64,000 nt of DNA from Methylobacterium marchantiae (GTDB lineage: Bacteria > Pseudomonadota > Alphaproteobacteria > Rhizobiales > Beijerinckiaceae): positions 62,001 to 126,000 of the forward strand of contig NZ_BPQT01000004.1 of assembly GCF_022179405.1 (NCBI RefSeq), in the 5' to 3' direction. The position numbers and the translations under genes were made by a program. Shown one piece after another: positions 1 to 8,677 of this stretch. The notes under the pieces are model-generated. The model ran no database searches, was not told where the DNA came from, and worked only from the letters and a program-made list of their open reading frames with translations. The first letter of the stretch is position 1. Every line of letters begins with the position of its first letter.

Positions 1-37
1 TAGGGCCGGAGATGATACGCTTCCGTCCCATGCTCCC

Positions 38-152
38 CCCTCATCCTGAGGTGCCGAAGCGAAGCGGAGGCCTCGAAGGAGCCCTCCAGTTATCTCGCGA
101 TCCGCTGGAGCGCTCCTTCGAGGCCCGCTTTGCGGGCACCTCAGGATGAGGG
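38..152. repeat. 115-bp imperfect palindrome (REP-like element)
   Basis: The left arm (38-89) begins CCCTCATCCTGAGGTGCC, and its exact reverse complement lies at 135-152. The inner parts of the arms (about 56-89 and 105-134) also pair, with a few mismatches, around a loop at 90-104. As RNA this would be a hairpin of nearly 50 bp. Palindromes with this kind of core are common as dispersed repeats in Rhizobiales; that this is one of them is inference. The right end overlaps the first possible ATG of the following pbpC gene. Confidence 0.8.
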
Positions 153-2317
153 TTCGGATCGGAGAAGAAACGGCGAAGGGCTTGGCGGGTCCCGCAACGA
201 CCCTCCCCCACCTCAAGCCGGGCCGGCATGAGGTCCGTGGGAGGTTGATCCTTGCCGCCGTCGGCGCCCTGCTCGTCCTCCTTATCCTCCTCCCCGCCCT
301 CGCCCTCTGGCGCTTCGTCGCGACGCTGCCGCCCCTCGACCTCACCCAGGCGAGCCTCCGATCGACGGTGATCCTCGACCGCGACAGCCATCTCCTGCGC
401 CCCTTCGCCACCGCCGACGGGCGCTGGCGGCTGCCGGTGACGGGAGCGGAGGTCGATCCGCGCATGCTCGCCATGCTGAAGGCCTACGAGGACCGGCGCT
501 TTGCCGACCATCACGGCATCGACCCGGCCGCCACCCTGCGCGCCGCCTGGCAATGGCTCCGTCACGGCAGGATCGTCTCGGGCGGTTCCACCCTGTCCAT
601 GCAGGTCGCCCGCCTCGTGGAGCCGCGGCCCGAACGCTCGCTCAGTGCCAAGCTCCGCCAGATGGTGCGGGCGGTCGAGCTGGAGCGCCGCCTCGGCAAG
701 GACGGCGTGCTGGATCTCTACCTGGCGCTCGCCCCCTATGGCGGCCCGGTGGAGGGGTTGCGGGCGGCGAGCTTCGCCTATTTCGGGCGTGAGCCGGCCC
801 GGCTCTCCTTCGCCGAATCCGCCCTCCTCGTCGGCCTGCCCCAGGCGCCGGAATCGCGCCGGCCGGATCGCTACCCCGCCCGTGCGCGTCAGGCGCGAGA
901 CCGGGTCCTCGACATCGCCGCCACGCGCGGCGTGATCACCGCCGCGGAGGCGAAGGCCGCCAAGGCCGAGCCCGTACCGAATGCGCGAAAGCCCTTCCCG
1001 ATGCTGGCGGCGCATGCGGCCGATGCGGCGGTGGCGGCCGATCCCGTGGCGCGGGTGCAGCGCCTCGGCCTCGACGGGCGCCTGCAGGCGAGCCTCGAAC
1101 AGCTCGCCGCCGAGCGGGCCGCCGCCATGGGTCCGGGCATCTCGGCCGCGATCCTCGCCATCGACAACCGCACCGGCGCGGTGATCGCCCAGGTGGGGAG
1201 CGCCGGCTATCTCGATGCTGGCCGCTCGGGCGCCATCGACATGACCGGGGCGATCCGCTCGCCGGGCTCGGCCCTCAAGCCCTTCATCTACGCTTTGGCC
1301 TTCGAGAACGGCATCGCCCATCCCGAGACGCTCCTCGACGACCGGCCGGTGCGCTTTGCCGGCTCCTACGCGCCGGAGAATTTCGATCTCAGCTATCAGG
1401 GCACCGTCACCGCGCGGCGCGCGCTGCAGCTCTCCCTCAACGTGCCGGCGGTGGACCTGCTGGAGGCGGTGGGCGCCGCCCGCTTCATCGCCCGCCTGCG
1501 CGGCGCCGGCGCGCGGATCGACCTGCCGCGCGACACGGCACCCGGCCTGCCGGTAGCTCTGGGCGGCCTCGGCATCACCCTCACCGATCTCGCCCGGCTG
1601 TTCTCCGGCCTCGCGCGAGGGGGCTCGGTGCCCGACCTGATCCGCCGCCTCGACGGGCCGGCCGCCCCGCGCCCGCCGGAGACGCGCGTCACCGAGCAAG
1701 TGGCGGCCTGGTACGTGGCCGACATCCTGCGCGGCGCACCGCCCCCCGAGAACGCGCTGCCGAACCGGATCGCGTTCAAGACCGGCACCTCCTACGGCTA
1801 TCGCGACGCCCTGGCGGTGGGGTTCGACCGGCGCGTGACCATCGCCGTCTGGGTCGGCCGGCCGGACGGCAATGCCGTGCCGGGCCTCGTCGGTCGCGTG
1901 GTCGCCGCCCCGATCCTGTTCGACGCGTTCTCGCGCTTCGGCGGCGAGCCGGATTCCGTACCGATGCCCCGCGATGCCCTGGTGACCACCAGCGCCGGCC
2001 TGCCGCCGCCGCTCCGCCACATCCGCCGGGACGTGCCCAAGACCCTGTCGGCGGCCCTCGGCTCGGCGCTGAAGATCGCCTATCCGCCGGACGGCTCGCG
2101 CATCGACCTCGGTCTCGCCGAGCCGGGCGCCCCGCCGAGCCTCGCCCTCAAGGCGCTGGGCGGCGTGCCGCCCCTCACCTGGATGGTCAACAGCCTGCCC
2201 GTCGCCGAGAGCCCCCGTCGCCAGTCCGAATGGCGCCCGGACGGCGCGGGCTTCGCCAGGATCTCGGTAATGGACGCCTCGGGGGCCAGCGACAGCGTCG
2301 TCGTCCGGCTGGAGTGA
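146..2317 (+). CDS. pbpC: penicillin-binding protein 1C (bifunctional transglycosylase/transpeptidase)
   Basis: Class A penicillin-binding protein of the PbpC type, which polymerises and cross-links peptidoglycan from the inner membrane. A hydrophobic anchor lies at about residues 35-55. The glycosyltransferase-51 domain follows, with the catalytic EDRRF motif (Glu115) and the GGSTLSMQ block. The transpeptidase domain shows the three active-site motifs SALK (Ser375-Lys378), SLN (430-432) and KTGT (545-548). The C-terminal 130 residues match the PbpC-specific tail domain (BiPBP_C). At 723 residues the length is normal. The start is uncertain: the ATG at 146 lies inside the upstream palindrome without a clear Shine-Dalgarno, and in-frame TTG codons at 182 and 245 are alternatives. 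It appears to be a single-gene unit. Confidence 0.92.
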   Translation: MRVRIGEETAKGLAGPATTLPHLKPGRHEVRGRLILAAVGALLVLLILLPALALWRFVATLPPLDLTQASLRSTVILDRDSHLLRPFATADGRWRLPVTGAEVDPRMLAMLKAYEDRRFADHHGIDPAATLRAAWQWLRHGRIVSGGSTLSMQVARLVEPRPERSLSAKLRQMVRAVELERRLGKDGVLDLYLALAPYGGPVEGLRAASFAYFGREPARLSFAESALLVGLPQAPESRRPDRYPARARQARDRVLDIAATRGVITAAEAKAAKAEPVPNARKPFPMLAAHAADAAVAADPVARVQRLGLDGRLQASLEQLAAERAAAMGPGISAAILAIDNRTGAVIAQVGSAGYLDAGRSGAIDMTGAIRSPGSALKPFIYALAFENGIAHPETLLDDRPVRFAGSYAPENFDLSYQGTVTARRALQLSLNVPAVDLLEAVGAARFIARLRGAGARIDLPRDTAPGLPVALGGLGITLTDLARLFSGLARGGSVPDLIRRLDGPAAPRPPETRVTEQVAAWYVADILRGAPPPENALPNRIAFKTGTSYGYRDALAVGFDRRVTIAVWVGRPDGNAVPGLVGRVVAAPILFDAFSRFGGEPDSVPMPRDALVTTSAGLPPPLRHIRRDVPKTLSAALGSALKIAYPPDGSRIDLGLAEPGAPPSLALKALGGVPPLTWMVNSLPVAESPRRQSEWRPDGAGFARISVMDASGASDSVVVRLE

Positions 2318-2589
2318 CGGGCCGGCCCGGCCGGTCGTGCTTCGCTTTCGATATTCGGGCGAAAGGTTAGCGAGAGGCCGACGGGTGCCGATGCTTCGCG
2401 ACGACGTAGTGTGTCGGCAATGGATCGTCTTCGGTCGGTCCGCCAAGAGCAGCGCATCGACATTTATTTGATATTTTCGACCTCGCACACGGTTCGCCGG
2501 AACCAACCTAGATCAAGTCGTTCGGTTATGCGCCCTTTAAGGCTTTGGCGTTAGGACGGTTTCGGTCAGTGCCGCACGAAGTCGCATCC

Positions 2590-3690
2590 ATGTTCTCGAT
2601 ACCCGACGTGCCGACCCTCAGCCTGTGCAGCACCCTCATGAGCTTTGCCTTCATGACGGTCTACTTGACTTTGTGGCGAGCTCGGACCGGGCAGTCTTTT
2701 CTTCTCGATTGGGCGGCGAGCTCCGGACTCTACGCAGCGATCATGGTCGGCTTCGGGATCGTCGGCGATCATCCGGTGGCGATAGCGGTGCTGCACGCGC
2801 TGCTGGGCCTCTCCTCCGTCCTGGTCCTGACCGGCGTGGACCGGTTCGACGGCCTGAAGCCGTTCCGGCCTTGGACGATCCCCCTGATCCTGCTGCCGAG
2901 CCTCGGATATCTCGGTCCCGCCCTCCTGCTGGAGGACCGGACGGTCGCGCAGATGGGCGGTATTCTGGGATTGGCCAGCGTCATGGTGGCGATAGGCTCG
3001 GTTCTGTCGAGCGGTCGGCGCAACGGAATCATGGGAGGGCGCCGCATCGCCGGACTGGCCCTGCTGGGATACGTCCCCGCCTATCTGCTGACGCTCGTCG
3101 TCCTGATGAACCACAGCGAGATCCCTCATGCCGGGGCCCTGGTGCCGCTGCTCGCAGACCAGGTTCTGCTCCCCATCCTCAATCTCGGCCTCATCTCCAT
3201 GCCGGGCGAACGGGCTCAAGCGGTTCTTCGCCGTATCGCCCTACGCGATAGCTTGACCGGGGCCCTCAACCGGGCCGGTCTCACGGCCGACGCGCCGGCC
3301 GTCGTCACGTCGGAGACGGCGGTCATCGCCATCGACGTCGATCACTTCAAGACCATCAACGACCGCTACGGCCATGCGGCAGGCGACGCGGTGCTGGTCG
3401 CCCTGGCGACCTGCACGATGCGCCGCCTTTCGGGCCAGGACCTCTTCGTGCGGCTGGGCGGCGACGAATTCGTCGTCGTCCTCGCCGATACGGCCCGCGA
3501 GGCCGCGCTGGCCTTCGCGGACGATTTGCGCCGCTCCTTCCAGACCCTGCCGGACTTGCCGGCCTGGACCGCCAGCATGGGCGTGAGCATGGTCGCGCCG
3601 GGAGAAACGTCCCTCATCGGGGCCATGGCGCGAGCCGATCAAGCCCTCTACGAGGCCAAGGCCTCCGGGCGCGACTGCGCCGCGGCCTGA
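2590..3690 (+). CDS. membrane-bound diguanylate cyclase (GGDEF)
   Basis: Six predicted hydrophobic segments fill roughly the first 200 residues and are followed by a GGDEF domain. The active-site loop GGDEF is at residues 290-294, so cyclisation of two GTP to c-di-GMP is expected. The inhibitory I-site, normally RxxD five residues before GGDEF, reads SGQD here, so product feedback is probably weak or absent. The N-terminal membrane block is not a family I can name and may sense a ligand or membrane state. The ATG at 2590 fits the start of the hydrophobic domain; a TTG at 2545 in the same frame would add 15 residues. No partner gene lies next to it. Confidence 0.85.
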   Translation: MFSIPDVPTLSLCSTLMSFAFMTVYLTLWRARTGQSFLLDWAASSGLYAAIMVGFGIVGDHPVAIAVLHALLGLSSVLVLTGVDRFDGLKPFRPWTIPLILLPSLGYLGPALLLEDRTVAQMGGILGLASVMVAIGSVLSSGRRNGIMGGRRIAGLALLGYVPAYLLTLVVLMNHSEIPHAGALVPLLADQVLLPILNLGLISMPGERAQAVLRRIALRDSLTGALNRAGLTADAPAVVTSETAVIAIDVDHFKTINDRYGHAAGDAVLVALATCTMRRLSGQDLFVRLGGDEFVVVLADTAREAALAFADDLRRSFQTLPDLPAWTASMGVSMVAPGETSLIGAMARADQALYEAKASGRDCAAA

Positions 3691-3869
3691 CCGCCGGGGA
3701 CGGTCGCCGCGGATCGCGCACAAATCCGGTTCCAGGGCGATGACGGTCCCCGCGTGCCGCACGTCACGCCGGACCGTCACGAATTCGTGTGTCCTCCGGT
3801 TCGGCCAAGCTTCGAAGCGGACGAGCGATTCGACGGACGATGGGCGGCGGACATGAAGGAGGATCGGAC

Positions 3870-4586
3870 ATGAGCGGCAGCATGGTCCCGGCGACCGATC
3901 CCCTCGCCGTCGCGGAAACGGCGCTGGCCGACATGGCGGCCGCCCTCGAACCCACACGCGGCCGGCGCCTGCCGCTGGCCCTCAAGCTCGCCTACACCGC
4001 CTTCATGGCGGTGCTGATGCCGGTCTACTGGGCCTGGTACGGGCCGACCAACTTCCTCTACTTCTGCGACCTCGCGCTGATCCTCACCCTGGTCGGCATC
4101 TGGCGGGAGAGCCCGCTCCTCGTCTCCATGCCGACGGTGGGCATCCTGGCGCCGCAGGTGCTGTGGGTGGCGGATTTCCTCGCCGAACTCGCCGGCATGC
4201 CGCTCACCGGCATGACCGCCTACATGTTCAAGGCCGAGAACCCGCTGTTCCTGCGCTCGCTCTCGCTCTTCCACGGCTGGCTGCCGTTCCTGCTGGTCTT
4301 CCTGGTCTGGCGCCTCGGCTATGACCGCCGCGCCTGGGCGGCCTGGTCGGGCCTCGCCGTGGCGGTACTGTTCGTGTGCTTCTTCCTGATGCCCGGTCCG
4401 CGCCCCGATGCCGGGCTCACGCCCGTCAACATCAACTACGTCTGGGGCATGAGCGACGCCGCCGCCCAGACCCTGATGCCGGCATGGGCCTGGTTCGCGA
4501 GCCTCCTCGTCGTCGTCCCGCTGGTGCTCTGCGGCGCCACCCACCTCGTCCTGCGCCGGCTGATGCCGGCGCCGGTGGCGCGGTAG
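3870..4586 (+). CDS. polytopic membrane protein of unknown function
   Basis: A 238-residue protein with about five or six hydrophobic helices, including segments near LKLAYTAFMAVLMPVYWAW, ALILTLVGIW and FLLVFLVWRL. It resembles hypothetical 'membrane-associated proteins' of other bacteria carrying a GPTNFLYFCD-like motif, but I know no function for them. The ATG at 3870 is chosen over an upstream start at 3789 because GAAGGAGGA at 3855-3863 is an excellent ribosome-binding site at the right spacing. The gene is convergent with the sulfonate operon, and its stop lies 6 bp from the last ssu gene's stop. Confidence 0.75.
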   Translation: MSGSMVPATDPLAVAETALADMAAALEPTRGRRLPLALKLAYTAFMAVLMPVYWAWYGPTNFLYFCDLALILTLVGIWRESPLLVSMPTVGILAPQVLWVADFLAELAGMPLTGMTAYMFKAENPLFLRSLSLFHGWLPFLLVFLVWRLGYDRRAWAAWSGLAVAVLFVCFFLMPGPRPDAGLTPVNINYVWGMSDAAAQTLMPAWAWFASLLVVVPLVLCGATHLVLRRLMPAPVAR

Positions 4587-4592
4587 AGCCCA

Positions 4593-5567
4593 TCAGCTTC
4601 CGGGCTTGCGCACGGCGTCGGAGACCGTGATCGGCTTCGGCAGCAGGCCGAGGCGGTGGAACGTGTCGGCCACCTTCTGCTGGTCGGCGACGACCGCCGC
4701 GTCGAGGGGCGTCACGCCGTAGGTCAGGCGTTTCAGGGCGACGGTGAGGATCGGCGCCGGGATGCCGATGGCGGGGGCCAGTTCGGCGGCCACCGTATCG
4801 GTATTGTCCTTGGCCCAGGCATCGATCTCGCCGATCGCGGCGAGGGTGGCGTCGAGGGCGGCCTTGTTGGCGTTGGAGAAGGTCCGCGTGGAGAGGTAGA
4901 ATTGCCGGTTCGGCACGATGTCGGTGCCGTCGACGAGGGTGCGCGCGCCGGTGGCCCGCTCGCCCGAGGCGAGGAAGGGGTCCCAGATCGCCCAGGCATC
5001 GACGGCGCCGCGCGAGAAGGCCGCGACCGCGTCCCCCGGCGCCAGGAAGACCGGCGTCACCGCGTCATAGGGCACGCCCGCCTTCGCCAGAGCCTCGACC
5101 AGGAAGTAATGGACGTTGGAGCCCTTGTTGAGGGCGATCTTCTTGCCGCGCAGATCGGCGACGGTCCTGATCGGACTGTCCTTGGCGACGAGGATCGCCT
5201 CTCCGAGCGGTGCCCCCGGCTCGTGCGCGACGTAGAGGAAATCCGGGTTGTTGGCCTGGCCGAAGATCGGCGGGGCCTCGCCGGCCGAGCCGAGATCGAT
5301 GGCCCCGGCATTGAGCGCCTCCAAGAGGGGCGGCCCCGAGGGAAATTCGGCCCAGGTGACGCGGTAGCCCAGCGGCGCCAGCTTCTTCTCCAGCAAACCC
5401 TTGCCCTTGAGCAGGACCAGGGTGCCGTATTTCTGGTAGCCGACCCGGATCACCTTGTCCTCGGCGCGTACCAGCAGGGTGCCGAGGATCAGGAAGGCGA
5501 GGGCTATGAGGAAGGCGAGACTCGTCTGTCGCGGGATGGCGAGGGCGCGCGCGGTGGAACGGGGCAT
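4593..5567 (-). CDS. ssuA: second aliphatic sulfonate ABC transporter substrate-binding protein
   Basis: Periplasmic binding protein of the SsuA/NrtA/TauA superfamily, 324 residues. It has an N-terminal signal/anchor segment, then the family opening VIRVGYQKYGTLVLLKGKG and the conserved blocks GPPLLEALNAGAIDLG, GKKIALNKGSNVHYFL and AVDAWAIWDPF. It should deliver alkanesulfonates to the SsuBC transporter. The start at 5567 has GAGGA about 7 nt upstream. It is the last gene of the minus-strand ssu operon, separated from ssuD by a 211-bp gap full of palindromes, and is a paralogue of the first binding protein at 8678-9652. The exact ligand could differ from that of its paralogue. Confidence 0.88.
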   Translation of the reverse strand: MPRSTARALAIPRQTSLAFLIALAFLILGTLLVRAEDKVIRVGYQKYGTLVLLKGKGLLEKKLAPLGYRVTWAEFPSGPPLLEALNAGAIDLGSAGEAPPIFGQANNPDFLYVAHEPGAPLGEAILVAKDSPIRTVADLRGKKIALNKGSNVHYFLVEALAKAGVPYDAVTPVFLAPGDAVAAFSRGAVDAWAIWDPFLASGERATGARTLVDGTDIVPNRQFYLSTRTFSNANKAALDATLAAIGEIDAWAKDNTDTVAAELAPAIGIPAPILTVALKRLTYGVTPLDAAVVADQQKVADTFHRLGLLPKPITVSDAVRKPGS

Positions 5568-5674
5568 GGAATGTCCTCGGGGTTGTCGTCGGTTAGGAGG
5601 ACCGAAGGGGATTCCGGGGGGCGCGGCTGGACACGCCGCGAAGCGCCCGAATCTCTTTGCGCGGACCATCAAGA

Positions 5675-5764
5675 GCCGCTGACGCGGCCCTTGCATCTCC
5701 GGGTCCCGGATCACCTTTCGCTGACGCTTCAGGTGTCCGGGAAAGGGCGTCGCAGGCGACGCCC
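5675..5764. repeat. cluster of three palindromes between ssuD and ssuA2
   Basis: Three hairpins follow one another. GCCGC/GCGGC is at 5675-5688. TCCCGGATCACCT pairs with AGGTGTCCGGGA at 5704-5742, with one bulged base. GGGCGTCGC/GCGACGCCC is at 5745-5764, with a perfect 9-bp stem and 2-nt loop. The middle unit resembles dispersed palindromes of Rhizobiales. In the ssu transcript the block lies directly after ssuD and may act as an RNA stabiliser or partial terminator, lowering ssuA2 expression relative to the genes before it. Confidence 0.7.
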
Positions 5765-5778
5765 ACGGGACGTGATCC

Positions 5779-6942
5779 TCAATGCGCCGCGATGCGGCGG
5801 CTCGGGACGATGTCGTTGGCGATGACTTCGCCGAAGGGGCCGTTGTTGCGGGCATTGCTCGGCGGGACGCCGGTGGTGGCGCGGAGCGGCAGCTTCGGGA
5901 AGACCAGCTCGGCGAAGCGGTAGGCCTCCTCCAGATGCGGGTAACCGGAGAGGATGAAGCGGTCGATCCCGAGATCGATGTATTCCTTCATCCGGTCCGC
6001 CACTTGGGTCGCCGAGCCGACCAGTGCCGTGCCGGCGCCGCCGCGCACGAGACCGACGCCGGCCCAGAGGTTGGGCGAGACTTCGAGCTTCGTGCGGTCA
6101 CCCCCGTGCAACGCCATCATCCGGCTCTGGCCCACGGAATCCTGGCGCTTCAGGGTGGCTTGCGCCCGTGCGATGGTCTCGTCGTCGAGGCGCGAGATCA
6201 GGTTCTCGGCGGCGGCCCAGGCCTCGCCCTCGGTCTCGCGGACGATGACGTGCAGGCGGATGCCGTAGGAGAAGGTTTTTCCTTTGCGGTCGGCGGCTTC
6301 CTTCGCCTTGGCGATCTTCTCGGCGACGCCGGCCGGCGGCTCGCCCCAGGTCAGGTAGACCTCGCAATGCTCGGCCGCGACCTCGATCCCGGCCGGCGAC
6401 GAGCCGCCGAAATACAGAGGCGGATAGGGCTTCTGCACCGGCGGGAAGATCACCCGGCCTTCCTCGACCTTGAGGTGCTTGCCCTCGTAGCTCACCGTCT
6501 CGCCGGACATCAGCCCGCGCCAGATATGCAGGAATTCGTCGGTGACGACGTAGCGCTCGTCATGGTCGAGGAAGACGCCGTCGCCGCGCAGCTCCACCGG
6601 GTCGCCGCCGGTCACGACGTTGATGAGCAGGCGCCCGTCCGAGATCCGGTCGAGGGTGGCGGCCATGCGCGCGGCCATGGACGGCTCCTGCAGGCCGGGG
6701 CGGACGGCCACGAGGAAGCGCAGGCGCTTCGTCAGGGCGGCCAGAGCCGAGGCGATCACCCAGGAATCCTCGCAGGATCGACCAGTGGGCAGCAGCACGC
6801 CGTAATAGCCGAGCTCGTCGGCCGCCTGCGCGATCTGGCGGAGATAGGCCAGCGACACGTCGCGGGCGCCTTCCTGGGCACCGAGGTAGCGGCCGTCGCC
6901 GTGGGTGGGCAGGAACCAGAGGACGTCGGTCTCTGCGGTCAT
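5779..6942 (-). CDS. ssuD: FMNH2-dependent alkanesulfonate monooxygenase
   Basis: Cytoplasmic flavin-dependent monooxygenase that releases sulfite from alkanesulfonates, using FMNH2 from SsuE and O2. It is 387 residues, the usual SsuD length. Family hallmarks include [14 protein letters not shown] at the N-terminus, RSCEDSW around the conserved cysteine, [23 protein letters not shown] with the conserved histidine, and the mobile-loop region [15 protein letters not shown]. The start at 6942 has AAGGAG 6 nt upstream, so the longer in-frame start at 7002 is rejected. It follows ssuB by 46 bp in the same operon. Confidence 0.95.
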   Translation of the reverse strand: MTAETDVLWFLPTHGDGRYLGAQEGARDVSLAYLRQIAQAADELGYYGVLLPTGRSCEDSWVIASALAALTKRLRFLVAVRPGLQEPSMAARMAATLDRISDGRLLINVVTGGDPVELRGDGVFLDHDERYVVTDEFLHIWRGLMSGETVSYEGKHLKVEEGRVIFPPVQKPYPPLYFGGSSPAGIEVAAEHCEVYLTWGEPPAGVAEKIAKAKEAADRKGKTFSYGIRLHVIVRETEGEAWAAAENLISRLDDETIARAQATLKRQDSVGQSRMMALHGGDRTKLEVSPNLWAGVGLVRGGAGTALVGSATQVADRMKEYIDLGIDRFILSGYPHLEEAYRFAELVFPKLPLRATTGVPPSNARNNGPFGEVIANDIVPSRRIAAH

Positions 6943-6988
6943 GGGAAGCTCCTTGGGTTGTGCCGTTGGGTCCGCGCTCGTCCGGGGA

Positions 6989-7834
6989 TCAGGCCGGGGC
7001 ACGGTCCTTCAGCAGATGGTCGAGGATGCGGCCTTCCAGCCGCGCGAGTTCGGGGTCGCCGCGCCGGCGCGGCCGGGGCACGTCCACGGTGAGATCGAGG
7101 GCGACGCGGCCCTCCTCCACCACGAGGATGCGGTCGGCCATGGCCGCCGCCTCGGCGACGTCGTGGGTGACGAGGATGGCGGTGAAGCCCTGGTTGCGCC
7201 AGATCCGCTCGATCATGTCCTGCATGTCGATGCGCGTCAGGGCGTCGAGCGCCCCCAGCGGCTCGTCGAGGGCGAGGAGGCCGGGACGGCTGACGAGGGC
7301 GCGCGCCAGGGCGACGCGCTGGCGCTGGCCGCCGGACAGGGTGGCCGGCCAGTTGCCGGCCTTGTCGGTGAGGCCGACCTCGGCCAGCACCGCCGCCGCA
7401 CGCTCGCGCCGTTCCTGGCGCCGCCCTGCCCCGCCGAGGCCCACGGCGACGTTGTCGACGACCCTGGCCCAGGGCAGCAGGCGCGGCTCCTGGAACATGA
7501 TGCGCTTCGTCGCCGAGCGCACGCCCGTCGTCTCGAGGTCGATCCGCCCGGCGCTCGGCTGTTCGAGCCCGAGGATCAGGCGCAGCAGGGTGCTCTTGCC
7601 GCAGCCCGAGCGGCCGACGATGGCCACGAACTGGCCTGCCGGGATGTGGAGGTCGAGCCCCTCGATCACGGGATGGCCGTCGAAGGATTTCGACAGGCCG
7701 CGCAGGGTGACGGCGACGCCCGAGCCGGCGGCGGGCGTGGGGTGCGCGGCCTGGCGGATCTGGGGTCCGACGGGAACCTCGCGGGGCGGCGCGAGGGCGG
7801 CGTCGGGCGCGCGCAACAGGGTGGAGGCGGTCAT
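6989..7834 (-). CDS. ssuB: aliphatic sulfonate ABC transporter ATP-binding protein
   Basis: ABC ATPase of the nitrate/sulfonate/taurine group that powers the SsuC permease. Walker [10 protein letters not shown] is at residues 74-82. The Q-loop region [13 protein letters not shown], the signature LSGGQRQRV and Walker B LLALDEP follow in order. About 40 low-complexity residues precede the ABC domain, as in many SsuB proteins. The gene lies between ssuC and ssuD in the operon. Its start has only a weak Shine-Dalgarno, so translation may depend partly on coupling. Confidence 0.93.
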   Translation of the reverse strand: MTASTLLRAPDAALAPPREVPVGPQIRQAAHPTPAAGSGVAVTLRGLSKSFDGHPVIEGLDLHIPAGQFVAIVGRSGCGKSTLLRLILGLEQPSAGRIDLETTGVRSATKRIMFQEPRLLPWARVVDNVAVGLGGAGRRQERRERAAAVLAEVGLTDKAGNWPATLSGGQRQRVALARALVSRPGLLALDEPLGALDALTRIDMQDMIERIWRNQGFTAILVTHDVAEAAAMADRILVVEEGRVALDLTVDVPRPRRRGDPELARLEGRILDHLLKDRAPA

Positions 7835-7885
7835 GGACGTCGTCCGTGGGGTTGATCGAAGAAGGGGGGCATCTCGCGAAGCCCC

Positions 7886-8674
7886 TCAGATGTTCCGGTA
7901 GGCCGGGTTCCAGGCGAGGAACGAGCGCTCCAGCAGGCGTGTCAGGGTGTCGGCGATCTTGCCGAGCAGGGCGTAGATCACGATCGCCAGCACCACGACG
8001 TCCACCAGCATGAATTCGCGCGCCTGCATCGCCATGTAGCCGAGGCCGGAGGAGGCCGAGATCGTCTCGGCGACGATGAGCGTCAGCCACATGATGCCGA
8101 GCGCGTAGCGCAGGCCGACGAAGATCGAGGGCAGCGCGCCCGGCAGCACCACCCGCAGGAACAGGGTGGTGGGAGACATGCCGTAGACCCGGCCCATCTC
8201 CACCAGTTGCGGATCCACCGAGCGGATGCCGTGCAGGGTGTTGGCGTAGATCGGGAAGAACACGCCGATGGCCACGAGGAAGAGCTTGGCCTCCTCGTCG
8301 ATGCCGAACCACAGGATCACCAGCGGGATCAGCGAGAGATGGGGAATGTTGCGCACCATCTGCAGGGTCGTGTCGGTGAGCTTCTCCGAGAGCTGGGACA
8401 GGCCGTTGGCGAGGCCGAGGGAGAAGCCGATGGTGCCGCCGATGAGGAAGCCGGAGGCCGCGCGCAGGAAGCTGATCCAGAGGTTGGTCCAGAGTTCGCC
8501 GGTCCGGCTCGCCTGCCAGCCGGCGGCGATCACGTCCGAGGGCGCGGGCATGAAGCGGGTGGAGACCAGCCCGGCCGAGGCGGCGGCCTGCCAGCCGGCG
8601 ATGATCGCCACCGGCACGAGCCAGGGCGTCAGGCGGGAGAGGATATCGGAACCGAAGGTCTTCTGCTGTGACAT
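7886..8674 (-). CDS. ssuC: aliphatic sulfonate ABC transporter permease
   Basis: Inner-membrane permease of the BPD transport superfamily, 262 residues with about six hydrophobic helices. The cytoplasmic coupling segment that docks on SsuB is visible as PSIFVGLRYALGIMWLTLIVAE, within the typical EAA-like region. It starts 3 nt after the ssuA1 stop codon, with AAGGG 8 nt before the ATG, which implies translational coupling. Confidence 0.93.
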   Translation of the reverse strand: MSQQKTFGSDILSRLTPWLVPVAIIAGWQAAASAGLVSTRFMPAPSDVIAAGWQASRTGELWTNLWISFLRAASGFLIGGTIGFSLGLANGLSQLSEKLTDTTLQMVRNIPHLSLIPLVILWFGIDEEAKLFLVAIGVFFPIYANTLHGIRSVDPQLVEMGRVYGMSPTTLFLRVVLPGALPSIFVGLRYALGIMWLTLIVAETISASSGLGYMAMQAREFMLVDVVVLAIVIYALLGKIADTLTRLLERSFLAWNPAYRNI

Positions 8675-8677
8675 GGT

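Noticed and set aside
41-2506. 821-residue minus-strand frame opposite pbpC
   Set aside because: pbpC has all catalytic motifs; the antisense frame is an artefact of codon bias and crosses the palindrome.
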